Assembly: GCA_963922455.1 (NCBI GenBank)
Contig: CAWUIO010000004.1
Location: forward strand, 1-64,000
Direction of reading: 5' to 3'
DNA: 64,000 nucleotides
From: CAWUIO01 sp963922455
GTDB lineage: Bacteria; Bacteroidota; Bacteroidia; Cytophagales; Microscillaceae
The notes under the pieces: generated by a model
What the model was told of the DNA's origin: nothing
The model's input: the letters and a program-made list of their open reading frames with translations, nothing else
The model's database searches: none
Position numbers and translations under genes: made by a program
Part shown: positions 1 to 8,125 of the stretch, piece after piece
Position numbering within the stretch: the stretch's first letter is position 1
How the letters are laid out: the number at the start of each line of letters is the position of its first letter

Positions 1-98
1 GTGTTGAATATCAATTAATTTGAATTATTGATATTTTTATCTGCGGAAAACAGGAAAATCTCTCCTCTCGCTTCTCGCTTCTTTGCTGTTCTCAAAAT

Positions 99-228
99 GG
101 CTTAGGGATGGAGCGGCCTGTTTGAGCTCGTGTTGGCCATGCGCGTAAAGGCAGCGAGTAGCGAGAGCCCGACCCGCGCGGGTACAAAGGGGCAAGAGGG
201 CAGGTTTTTGTTGGCGCGGGGAAGCCCC
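99..228 (+). repeat. GGCTTAGGG structured repeat, copy 1
   Basis: Starts GGCTTAGGGATGGAGCGG and ends GCGGGGAAGCCCC. The hairpin arms are CCCGCGC and GCGCGGG around a 34-nt loop. The core is of the second subtype (GAGCTCGTGTTGGCC pairing with GGCAGCGAG), shared with copies at 34308 and 53114. The AAGCCCC end lies 12 bp past the purB stop, so purB transcripts read into it as GGGGCTT. Confidence 0.9.
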
Positions 229-239
229 AAAAAGAGGTT

Positions 240-1601
240 TTATTGCCCCAATTGATCAGCATTGAGGCCTAAATACGTCTGGGGAGTGATTTTTTGGAGT
301 TCGGCTTTTACTTCTTCGGTAACGGCTAGGCCCTCAATGAAGCGAGCTATAGCTTCTTGATTGATGGTATCGCCCGTACGGGTAAGTTCCTTTAATTTTT
401 CGTAGGCATTGGGATATTTTTCCCGGCGTAGTATGGTCTGGATGGCCTCAGCCACTACGGGCCAATTGTCTTCCAGGTCTTGTTCTAGGGCAGAAGCGTT
501 TAGTTCTAGTTTGGCCAAACCTTTGAGGGTAGACTGCCAGGCCAAAAAACTATGCCCCAAAGGAACCCCTAAGTTTCGCATCACGGTGGAGTCGGTCAAG
601 TCTCTTTGCATGCGGGAGATAGGCAGCTTGGTACTCATAAATTCAAATAAGGCATTGGCAACTCCCAGGTTTCCTTCGGAGTTTTCAAAGTCAATCGGGT
701 TTACCTTGTGGGGCATCGTGGAAGAACCTACTTCACCCAGATTTATCTTCTGTTTGAAGTAATGGATGGAGATATAGTGCCAAATGTCCCGGTTTAGGTC
801 AATAAGTATGGTGTTGAAACGTTTGAAGGCATCTAGCTGGGCAGCCAGGAAGTCGTAGGGTTCGATTTGGGTCGTAAAGGCAGTTCGCTCCAGGCCTAAG
901 CGCTGGATAAAGTGATTGGAAAAGCCAACCCAATCTACTTCGGGATAAGCTAGGGCATGGGCATTAAAATTACCGGTGGCTCCCCCAAACTTGGCCCGAT
1001 GGGGGAGGGACTTCAAGGAGTCTAATTGGTCTTGGAGCCGAGTGGCAAATACTTTAAACTCCTTACCCAGACGAGTTGGGGAAGCTGCCTGACCGTGCGT
1101 CCGGGCCAGCATGGGGCGTTCTTGCCAAGCGTGGGACAAATCTTGGAGGGTATCTATTACATTTTGCATGGCCGGGACAAGAACCGTGTCCATAGCATCT
1201 TTGAGAAGAAGCGGTACGGCGGTGTTGTTGATATCTTGAGATGTCAGGGCAAAGTGAATGAAAACCGTCTCTGACTCGAGGCCGAGGGTGGCAAATTGTT
1301 CGGCGATGAAATATTCTACGGCTTTGACATCGTGGTTGATTCCTTTTTCGATTTCTTTGACTCGGGCGGCATCGGTCTCTGTAAAATGTTGCGCTATATT
1401 TTCTAAGGCTTTTTTTTGATCGCTACTTAAGGCTTGCATGTGCGGGAGAGGAACTTCCAAAAGGGCGAGATAATAGGCGATTTCTACCTTGAGGCGGTAG
1501 TGTATCCAGCCGTACTCCGAAAAATAAGGAGCCAATGGGGATAATTTGTTCCGATATCGTCCGTCGAGGGGGGATAAAGCGCTTAGTTGCGATAAATTCA
1601 T
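240..1601 (-). CDS. purB: Adenylosuccinate lyase
   Basis: Cleaves adenylosuccinate to AMP and SAICAR to AICAR in cytosolic purine synthesis. The 453 residues match the E. coli-type PurB length. The fumarase/aspartase signature GSSTMPHKVNPIDFEN is present at about residues 290-305, and the conserved TSQDINN segment near residue 120 carries active-site residues. The start ATG at 1601 begins MNLSQLSALSPLDGRY, a typical PurB N-terminus. The gene stands alone: upstream is a divergent membrane sensor gene, and downstream, 12 bp past the stop, lies a structured repeat. A TAGTTTTG minus-7-like element occurs on the minus strand at 1634-1641 without a clear minus-33 partner. The call is secure. Confidence 0.96.
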   Translation of the reverse strand: MNLSQLSALSPLDGRYRNKLSPLAPYFSEYGWIHYRLKVEIAYYLALLEVPLPHMQALSSDQKKALENIAQHFTETDAARVKEIEKGINHDVKAVEYFIAEQFATLGLESETVFIHFALTSQDINNTAVPLLLKDAMDTVLVPAMQNVIDTLQDLSHAWQERPMLARTHGQAASPTRLGKEFKVFATRLQDQLDSLKSLPHRAKFGGATGNFNAHALAYPEVDWVGFSNHFIQRLGLERTAFTTQIEPYDFLAAQLDAFKRFNTILIDLNRDIWHYISIHYFKQKINLGEVGSSTMPHKVNPIDFENSEGNLGVANALFEFMSTKLPISRMQRDLTDSTVMRNLGVPLGHSFLAWQSTLKGLAKLELNASALEQDLEDNWPVVAEAIQTILRREKYPNAYEKLKELTRTGDTINQEAIARFIEGLAVTEEVKAELQKITPQTYLGLNADQLGQ

Positions 1602-1781
1602 AGATTAGGGAATGTATATGGACAAAGCAAGCACAAAACTAGGAAATTCTGGGAGATAATTGGCCCTGGCTTGGTTTTGGATATTGTCTAGATTCAAAAG
1701 TTTAGTAATTTTAAGAAGAAAGTGCCTCATTTTCTGAGAAACTTTCGGACGGAATAGGAGCTATTACGAGAAATATACGCC

Positions 1782-3515
1782 ATGTTTAGATTTCTTAGAT
1801 TCAATCTTAAAATTAGCCAGAGTGCTATTTTGCAGTTAAGTTTTATCGCATTTTTGATTGTGGTAAACTTTATCCAGGTTACCTTATATGATCAAAGTTT
1901 ATCGGAAGTAGAAAAGACTGTTGATCTGGCCGAAAGTAATGGTACGTATTCCCAGAAAATACCGCTCTACGCCAAATTGATTTTGGAAGGAAATACAGAT
2001 TATAGACAAAAGCTTCGGGAATCCGTAGCTAAGTTTGAGCAGCATCTGGAAAATTTGAAGAATGGGGGTAGATCTCCGGAAAACAATGCCCAAATTGCTC
2101 CAATTCCTCCTGAGTTGCGGAGTAGCTATTTTAAACCTGTAGAAACCCTTTGGCAGGAATATCAGAGGAATGCCTTGCTTTTTGTAGATGAAAATGTGCC
2201 TATCAAACTGAGAGATGGTACGATAAACCCCCAGTTGGAAGAAGCCTATCGGTTTTTGCTTAATAATAGCGAACTGATCCTGGATTATAATAACCAGTTG
2301 GTAGATGGCTACTTAAACTATTTTGATGATGAGCAAAGCAAACGTGATGGTAATTTTGCCCTCTTTTTTGCCATCAACATGTTCTTTGTCTTACTGATGT
2401 TTATTTTTATCATTTTTAATGTAAGCCGACCGATATCCAAGCTTAACGAAATCGGGAACATTATTAGTGAGGGTAACTTTGATCGTAAGATTGAATATCG
2501 AAGAAAAGATGAGTTAGGGGAAGTAGCCAGCTCAATTAACTCCCTCTTCCAAAACTTGAAGAATGCTACCGACTTTATATTGGCCATTGGGGAAGGAAAA
2601 CTCGATACCGAATATCAAGGGCTGGCCGAAACAGATTCGGCCCGGGACCGTCTGGGATCGGCTTTGATGGAGATGCGCGATAAAATGAGCGAGGTAGCCG
2701 AGGCCGATCGGCAAAGAAGATGGGCTTCTGAGGGTTTGGCCAAGTTTGCTGAGATCTTTCGAAACCAAAGTGAATCTGAAAATTTTACGTACATCATCAT
2801 TTCTAATTTGGTTCAATATATTGGCGCCAATCAAGGAGGGCTGTTCATTGTAGAAGATGAAAAGGATGAGGATTCCCATTTAGAATTGGTAGCGGCCTAT
2901 GCCTACGAAAAACGCAAGTATCTGGAGAAAAGAGTTAATAAAGGGGAAGGGCTGGTTGGAGAAGCTTACCAAGAAGGGAGTTTGATTTATATGACGGACG
3001 TGCCTGATGAATATGTACATATTACCTCAGGTCTGGGGGAAGCTAATCCGCGTAGTATCCTCATGGTACCTCTTAAACTCAATGAAGAAGTCTATGGGGT
3101 GGTTGAGCTTGCTTCATTTGCGGAGTTCAAGCCTTACCAGATTGAGTTTGTAGAGAAGCTAGGAGAAAGTATTGCCTCTACCTTTGCCTCGGTAAAAAAC
3201 AGCCGTCAAACGCAGACACTCTTAAGAGAATCGCTTCAACTCTCCGAGCAGATGAAAGCCCAGGAAGAAGAAATGCGCCAAAACTTAGAGGAGTTGGTGG
3301 CTACCCAGGAAGAAGTGCAGCGTAAAAATCAATTGATCGAAGACCAGAAAGGAAAGCTAGAAGAATCTCTCAAAGAGGAAAAGTACAAGGTAGAATTGCT
3401 AGAAGCTCAAAGCAAAGGGCAATTGATGAAGATGGAGTCTATGGAAAAGCGAATTATGGAGCTAGAGCGGGAAAATGAGCTGATTCGGCACCAAAAGGAA
3501 TCCTTAGAAAATTAA
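1782..3515 (+). CDS. Membrane sensor with HAMP and GAF domains, no kinase
   Basis: 577 residues. A transmembrane segment at about 15-36 is followed by an extracytoplasmic helical region (about 37-190), a second membrane segment (about 191-214), a HAMP linker (about 215-265), a further HAMP-like helical stretch, a GAF domain (about 331-475) and a long charged coiled coil to the end. No histidine-kinase H-box, HATPase, GGDEF or methyl-accepting signalling tip is visible, so the output must pass through the coiled coil to a partner. This is seen directly; the role as a sensory adaptor is inferred. It stands alone in its orientation, and the next gene encodes a TM2-domain protein. A hairpin (CCAACTA/TAGTTGG, 3547-3567) lies after the stop but lacks a T-run. 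Confidence 0.75.
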   Translation: MFRFLRFNLKISQSAILQLSFIAFLIVVNFIQVTLYDQSLSEVEKTVDLAESNGTYSQKIPLYAKLILEGNTDYRQKLRESVAKFEQHLENLKNGGRSPENNAQIAPIPPELRSSYFKPVETLWQEYQRNALLFVDENVPIKLRDGTINPQLEEAYRFLLNNSELILDYNNQLVDGYLNYFDDEQSKRDGNFALFFAINMFFVLLMFIFIIFNVSRPISKLNEIGNIISEGNFDRKIEYRRKDELGEVASSINSLFQNLKNATDFILAIGEGKLDTEYQGLAETDSARDRLGSALMEMRDKMSEVAEADRQRRWASEGLAKFAEIFRNQSESENFTYIIISNLVQYIGANQGGLFIVEDEKDEDSHLELVAAYAYEKRKYLEKRVNKGEGLVGEAYQEGSLIYMTDVPDEYVHITSGLGEANPRSILMVPLKLNEEVYGVVELASFAEFKPYQIEFVEKLGESIASTFASVKNSRQTQTLLRESLQLSEQMKAQEEEMRQNLEELVATQEEVQRKNQLIEDQKGKLEESLKEEKYKVELLEAQSKGQLMKMESMEKRIMELERENELIRHQKESLEN

Positions 3516-3616
3516 AGTACAGCCTAACATGTTATAGAAACACCCTCCAACTAAATTTTGTAGTTGGCCGTATAATATAATATAATTTTATAGCCATTAT
3601 TTAACCTCACAACACT

Positions 3617-3976
3617 ATGAGCCAAGGTAAAAAAGATCGTATAATAGCCGGGGTACTCGCTTTTTTTGGTGGGAGCTTTGGGATCCATCGCTTTTATTTA
3701 GGGGATAATTTCCGGGGTCTTATGCATATCCTATTTTCCTGGACCTTTATCCCATCGATCATTAGTTTTTTTGATGCAATTGGTTTTTTGACCATGAGTG
3801 ATGAGCGTTTTGATCTAAAATATAACCCTCATTTATATAGTAAAGCTATGCCTTTCACCACGATGACCAGCAACCAAAACGTAGCCGATGAAATTCACAA
3901 GCTTGACCAGCTCTTCCAAAGAGGAGTCATTACTTTTGAAGAGTTTGAAAAACGAAAAGCACGTCTTTTAGGCTAG
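3617..3976 (+). CDS. TM2 domain-containing protein with SHOCT-like tail
   Basis: 119 residues. The N-terminal half is a TM2 domain: a basic start (SQGKKDR), a first membrane helix with the GGSFGIHRFYLGD turn, then a second helix ending DAIGFL. The last 25 residues (KLDQLFQRGVITFEEFEKRK) look like a short C-terminal SHOCT-type helical motif, often found in oligomerising membrane proteins. The molecular role of TM2 proteins in bacteria is not established. The stop codon overlaps the stop of the convergent downstream gene by 4 bp (shared CTAG). Confidence 0.8.
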   Translation: MSQGKKDRIIAGVLAFFGGSFGIHRFYLGDNFRGLMHILFSWTFIPSIISFFDAIGFLTMSDERFDLKYNPHLYSKAMPFTTMTSNQNVADEIHKLDQLFQRGVITFEEFEKRKARLLG

Positions 3977-4386
3977 TGAAAGACATAATAGATCTTCCCG
4001 TCTACACTAACTTGGTCTAAATCAATCTGACATACGCCCTTTTGATGCAAAGCTTCCAGCTTTTCTTTTGCTTCTGGCAAAGATAAGCTGGTTTGCTTAG
4101 CCAAGTCTTCAGCGGTAAGCTTTCCTCCTAAACGACTGGCAAGTCTTTGGATCATTTCATCATTTAGCTTGAACTGGGCAGCCAGCGTAGCGCTGGGGCC
4201 GGCAGTCAATTCACGTTTTTTAACTCTTTTGACTTGTTTAAGACCGTAAAAAATTAGTCCTCCCCCTACAAAAGCAAGGGGGATACTAAAGCTAGTAAGG
4301 CCATTCAGGGCAAACAAGCCTCCCAATCCTACCAAAAAATAAGCTCCAAATTTGTTCAAAACGACAAGATTTAATTGTTTATACAA
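3973..4386 (-). CDS. Small membrane protein with winged-helix-like tail
   Basis: 137 residues. Two closely spaced hydrophobic segments (about 10-28 and 31-49) are followed by a basic stretch (KQVKRVKKRE) and a soluble C-terminal domain (about 65-137). The pattern LTAEDLAKQTSLSLPEAKEK then EALHQKGVCQ resembles a winged helix-turn-helix. The reading frame has no ATG near its N-terminus; the likely start is TTG at 4386. It is convergent with the TM2 gene, sharing the CTAG stop overlap, and lies 38 bp downstream of the HtrA-type protease gene on the same strand, so it may be co-transcribed with it. I do not recognise a named family. Confidence 0.6.
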   Translation of the reverse strand: MYKQLNLVVLNKFGAYFLVGLGGLFALNGLTSFSIPLAFVGGGLIFYGLKQVKRVKKRELTAGPSATLAAQFKLNDEMIQRLASRLGGKLTAEDLAKQTSLSLPEAKEKLEALHQKGVCQIDLDQVSVDGKIYYVFH

Positions 4387-4424
4387 TGTTGGAGAGGAGC
4401 TGAATATAGCCCCTCTCGAATAAT

Positions 4425-5882
4425 TTAAAAAGAAAAGGTATAATAGCCTCGTACCCCATTTTTATCGATCCCTTCAATATACACTCTCCCTCCAAGATTG
4501 GAGAGCATTCGTTCTACTTGTTGAGGGGTTTCTATTTTTTCTTTATTGATGGACGTAATGATGAACCCTTCCTGGATTCTCAAACGAGCGAACAAGCCTC
4601 CCCGTTTTACTTTTACTACCCGTACTCCAGACTCGATAGCTAATTTTTCTCTTTCTAATTTAGAGACCGGCTCTAGGTCTACCCCAATGCTTTCGGCACT
4701 AAATATTTGGCTTTTTAAGACCCCAGTGGTGCCTTCTCGGTTGGTGAGGGTGATACTGGCTTCTCGCATTTGCCCATTACGGGTATACTGTAATTTTACT
4801 TTATCACCTGGCCGATAATAGCTAATTAGCTCTTCATAGACGTTCTTACTGCTTACCAGATCTTCGTTTACTTTGCGGATCACGTCCCCGGGGCGCAGGC
4901 CTAGTTTCTGGGCATCGCTGCCACCCTGTACTTCGGTGATGAGGGCTCCTGCATAATTATCGGTAGTTAAGCTAAACTGCTCGACTGTTTCCTGATCAAT
5001 ATTTCGTACTTCCAAGCCTGTAAAAGCTTTTTGTACTTGACCATATTGGATCAAATCATTAAAAATCTTGGCTACAATATCCACCGGAACGGCAAAGCCA
5101 TAACCGGTATATGATCCGGTTCGGGATAAAATAGCTGTATTGATCCCAACCAGTTCGCCAGCTTGATTAACCAAGGCTCCTCCACTATTTCCAGGGTTAA
5201 TGGCGGCATCGGTTTGGATAAAGGATTCTAAAGGAAATTGGCCACCTAAGAGATCTATATCTCGGCCTTTGGCACTAACAATACCGGCGGTTACGGTGGA
5301 TTGCAGGTTGAAAGGGTTCCCCACGGCAATGACCCACTCGCCAACTTGTAAATTTTTGGAACTCCCTCGCTTGATGCTGGGAAGGTTTTGCCCTTCAATT
5401 TTAATGATGGCCAGATCGGCGGAGGGATCCGTACCGATTACTTTGGCCTCATAAGATTTTTTAAGGTGGATCACTTCAATTTGTTCGGCATTTTCAATCA
5501 CGTGATAATTGGTGACAATATACCCGTCTTGGGTGAAAATCACCCCTGATCCTGAACCGATTTGTTTTCGGTTGTTCCACCCATCTCCAAAGTATAAATC
5601 AAAGATATTGAAACTATCAAAACGAGAATCGGCTACGGTTTTGATAAACACCACACTTTGGGTACTTATTTGAGATGCTTTCACAAAGTCGCCCCCTTCA
5701 TTGGGTAAGTCTTTAGGAATGCGTACTGGCGTAGTGGGTAGGTTATTTTGGGTCTCGGTCAGTAAAGTTTCTTGTTTGTTTTGGTGCATTTCAGACTTGG
5801 GAGCCAGCCATTGCTGATAGGTAAATGCTCCTAGGAGTCCGGCCGAAAATGCCAAAAGGGTGTTAATGAGATAACGTTTCAT
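4425..5882 (-). CDS. HtrA/DegQ-type periplasmic serine protease
   Basis: 485 residues. An N-terminal membrane anchor or signal (residues 5-25) exports it to the envelope, where HtrA proteases degrade or refold damaged proteins. The trypsin-like triad is visible: H127 in TNYHVIE, D156 in DPSADLAIIKI and S233 in the GNSGGA motif. Two PDZ regions follow, a clear one at about 285-385 (LRPGDVIRKVN) and a more divergent one at about 395-485 (RIQEGFIITSINKEKIE). The gene has its own upstream space, and the small membrane protein gene follows 38 bp downstream on the same strand. The family is certain; DegP versus DegQ versus DegS cannot be decided by eye. Confidence 0.93.
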   Translation of the reverse strand: MKRYLINTLLAFSAGLLGAFTYQQWLAPKSEMHQNKQETLLTETQNNLPTTPVRIPKDLPNEGGDFVKASQISTQSVVFIKTVADSRFDSFNIFDLYFGDGWNNRKQIGSGSGVIFTQDGYIVTNYHVIENAEQIEVIHLKKSYEAKVIGTDPSADLAIIKIEGQNLPSIKRGSSKNLQVGEWVIAVGNPFNLQSTVTAGIVSAKGRDIDLLGGQFPLESFIQTDAAINPGNSGGALVNQAGELVGINTAILSRTGSYTGYGFAVPVDIVAKIFNDLIQYGQVQKAFTGLEVRNIDQETVEQFSLTTDNYAGALITEVQGGSDAQKLGLRPGDVIRKVNEDLVSSKNVYEELISYYRPGDKVKLQYTRNGQMREASITLTNREGTTGVLKSQIFSAESIGVDLEPVSKLEREKLAIESGVRVVKVKRGGLFARLRIQEGFIITSINKEKIETPQQVERMLSNLGGRVYIEGIDKNGVRGYYTFSF

Positions 5883-6046
5883 GATTATTAATGATTAATG
5901 AATCCTTTAAATGGTTTTTGTGCAGGTTAATGTGCCCTTTATTGTATGGCAGAGGCTTTGGCCCTACCTAGATAATTGGGTGATTCTTATTGCCACAAAC
6001 TATATTTTCGGGGGCAAAGTTTCCTGAAAACCCCAAGAAATACGAT

Positions 6047-6538
6047 TTATAAAAAGGCATCTTGAGTGAGCCAGAGTTGCTGGATTCTGAACATATGCAA
6101 ATGATCGTGCATCATGAGGTGCCGCAGCAAATGCCCGGCACTGTAATCCAGATATTCGGGATGAATGGCTTTTTTATTCCAATCCTCTACTCGTAGTTGA
6201 CGTATACTGTGTATCAAATTTTGTCTATTTTCCGGAAAAATAGATAATTTTTCTTCAAGATCCATTTCCAGCAAAGGTAGGGCCGGGCTTTGGGCTCCGG
6301 GTAGGTAAGGTCGGAACTCTGGAAAAGCATCTTTGTGAAATTTCTCGAAACGGGCTTGCATCACAAGGTCTACCACTACCAAATGACAAGCGTGTTCATG
6401 GATCGTCCATTTACCGGGTATACGCGCCAATTTATGCTGAGATAAGGGAATTTCAAGGATTAATTCCCGCAATAAGCTAGGTGTTTTTTCTAGAATTGCA
6501 ATTTGTATGTCCATGATTTCTTGTATCACATCCTCCAA
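6047..6538 (-). CDS. DinB-superfamily protein (DinB_2/YfiT-like)
   Basis: 163 residues forming the four-helix DinB fold. The putative metal-binding histidines are in HEHACHL (about residue 49) and GHLLRHLMMHDHLHMFRI (about 134-150). Relatives include bacillithiol S-transferases and other thiol-dependent enzymes. That fits the presence of a YtxJ gene at 14847 in the same window, but the substrate is not readable from sequence. The gene is divergent from pgeF with a 63-bp A-rich gap between the starts, so the two may share a regulatory region. Confidence 0.8.
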   Translation of the reverse strand: MEDVIQEIMDIQIAILEKTPSLLRELILEIPLSQHKLARIPGKWTIHEHACHLVVVDLVMQARFEKFHKDAFPEFRPYLPGAQSPALPLLEMDLEEKLSIFPENRQNLIHSIRQLRVEDWNKKAIHPEYLDYSAGHLLRHLMMHDHLHMFRIQQLWLTQDAFL

Positions 6539-6601
6539 TCTTTATTTCTGAATAGTTAATTTTAAAAACAATATGGGAGATTCCCAATTCAAAAAAAAAA
6601 T

Positions 6602-7423
6602 ATGCTAAAAGTAGTCTATAAGGACCTGGAATATTTTCAATTTTCTAATTTATCCGCTTTTACTGAATTAAAACATTTTATATCGACTAGGAAAGGTGGA
6701 AGGAGTAAAGCCCCCTATGACGCCTTAAATATAAGCTATCATAAAGAAGTGTCCGAAATCGTACAAGGCAATCGGGAGTTACTGGCAGAATCCCAAGCTG
6801 CCCGTTTGGATCAATTTTGCTTTGCCTATCAAGTACACGGGAATTCGGTGGAGCAAGTAGGGGAGAACGATCGAGGGAAAGGTGCCTTTGGCCCTGCAGA
6901 TGCCATACCCGATACGGATGCACTGGTGAGCGGTGAAGCAGGCGTGGGATTGGTAGTAAGCTCGGCCGATTGTGTACCCTTACTTTTTTATGACCCGGTA
7001 AACCGAGTGATCGGGGCAGCTCATTCGGGGTGGAGGGGCACAGTAAAGAAGATTGCTATCCAAACAATTGAGCAAATGAGAAAGCAGCATAGTTCTGATA
7101 TTCAGGATATTAGAGTGGGGGTTGGGCCTTGTATAAGTGTGTCTCATTATGAAGTAGGGCTGGATGTTGTCGAAGCGGTGGAGGAAGCTTTTGGGCAAAG
7201 AAGTCCTTATTTGGTATGGAATGCGCAAAGCGAGAAATATCATTTGAACCTCTCCTTGACAAATCGGAAAATGTTGGAAAATTATGGGATACTCCCTCAG
7301 CACATTGAAGAATCGGGCTTGTGTACCTATCAGCATGAAGAATATTTTTACTCCTATCGGAGGGATGGCAAAGCTTGTGGGATTTTTGCCAGTGGCATCA
7401 TACTTCAAGAAGAAAAAGAATAA
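6602..7423 (+). CDS. pgeF: Purine nucleoside phosphorylase / polyphenol oxidase family protein
   Basis: 273 residues of the YfiH/DUF152 family. Members act as purine nucleoside phosphorylase or deaminase, and E. coli PgeF edits peptidoglycan precursors carrying serine. The family motifs are clear: STRKGGRS near residue 28, YQVHGNSV with the first zinc-binding histidine, SSADCVPLLFYDP with the conserved cysteine, AAHSGWRGT with the second histidine and GVGPCIS. Start ATG 6602 follows an A-tract in place of a Shine-Dalgarno, usual in this phylum. The gene is divergent from the DinB-like gene and stands alone downstream. Confidence 0.9.
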   Translation: MLKVVYKDLEYFQFSNLSAFTELKHFISTRKGGRSKAPYDALNISYHKEVSEIVQGNRELLAESQAARLDQFCFAYQVHGNSVEQVGENDRGKGAFGPADAIPDTDALVSGEAGVGLVVSSADCVPLLFYDPVNRVIGAAHSGWRGTVKKIAIQTIEQMRKQHSSDIQDIRVGVGPCISVSHYEVGLDVVEAVEEAFGQRSPYLVWNAQSEKYHLNLSLTNRKMLENYGILPQHIEESGLCTYQHEEYFYSYRRDGKACGIFASGIILQEEKE

Positions 7424-7704
7424 AGAATTTCTTAATATTTTGTTAAATCCTTGATAATTAGTGGTTTTAAGGCCATTGCTTAACAATTGTTAACAGGGAT
7501 TTCTTCCGGGGATGGGGAATAATACGCAAATTGCAGAAGCATAAAGCAAACATGCCTATAAACCGCGCAGAGTGTTCAAAAGTGAACATTCCAGAGTTTG
7601 TCTTACAAGGGTTTTTGTCTGATAATCAGGTGCTTACATAGTGGTATGATAATCGCCTTTAAATAACCAAACCATATAACCATATTTAAAAACCGGATTG
7701 ACCT

Positions 7705-7905
7705 ATGAGACGATCACGATTGAGTTCAGTACAAAACCAAAACCGCACTTTTTTAGGTGCTTTTGTACTTACGGTGGCCTTGGTGCTGGCCACCCAGATC
7801 TGGGGTCAGTGGAGCGTAGCATCTCCGGGCAACCCTGAAAAACCAACGTATCCTTGCGATAACTTAGATCAAGAAACGCTCATGCAAGAAGTCGCAAGCA
7901 TTTAG
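7705..7905 (+). CDS. Small hypothetical secreted or single-TM peptide
   Basis: 66 residues: a basic N-terminus (MRRSRLSS), one hydrophobic segment (about 18-34) and a short acidic tail with one cysteine (TYPCDNLDQE). It could be a membrane-anchored micropeptide or a secreted peptide cleaved after the hydrophobic run. A rho-independent terminator sits 48 bp past the stop, which supports a real short transcription unit. No homologue is recognised and no strong promoter was found upstream, so the coding call stays tentative. Confidence 0.5.
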   Translation: MRRSRLSSVQNQNRTFLGAFVLTVALVLATQIWGQWSVASPGNPEKPTYPCDNLDQETLMQEVASI

Positions 7906-7952
7906 AAACTGTTTAAAATTCCTGATTTAGCCAGGAGCATTCAAAACCAGAG

Positions 7953-7986
7953 GACCGGGACGTTTACGTTTACCGGTCTTTTTTTG
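7953..7986 (+). terminator. Rho-independent terminator
   Basis: GACCGG (7953-7958) pairs with CCGGTC (7973-7978), loop 14 nt, followed by a run of T through 7985. It ends the transcription unit of the 66-aa peptide gene. Confidence 0.8.
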
Positions 7987-8001
7987 CTTAAGATTTTTTT
8001 T

Positions 8002-8119
8002 GGCTTAGGGATAGAGCGGCCTGTTTGAGCCCGTCGCTGGTTTGTGGGCAGGTCGGCGAGTAGCGATAGCCCGGCCCTACCCCGGTTTTTTTGAAAAAAA
8101 CCGGGGTAGGGAAAGCCCC
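8002..8119 (+). repeat. GGCTTAGGG structured repeat, copy 2 (perfect hairpin)
   Basis: Begins GGCTTAGGGATAGAGCGG and ends GGAAAGCCCC. The variable hairpin has arms CTACCCCGG and CCGGGGTAG and a loop of T7-G-A7 that itself pairs, making an almost perfect 33-nt hairpin. This is the shortest intact copy (118 bp). Its AAGCCCC-side end lies 6 bp beyond the stop of the leucine-rich-repeat gene. Confidence 0.88.
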
Positions 8120-8125
8120 TATTTT

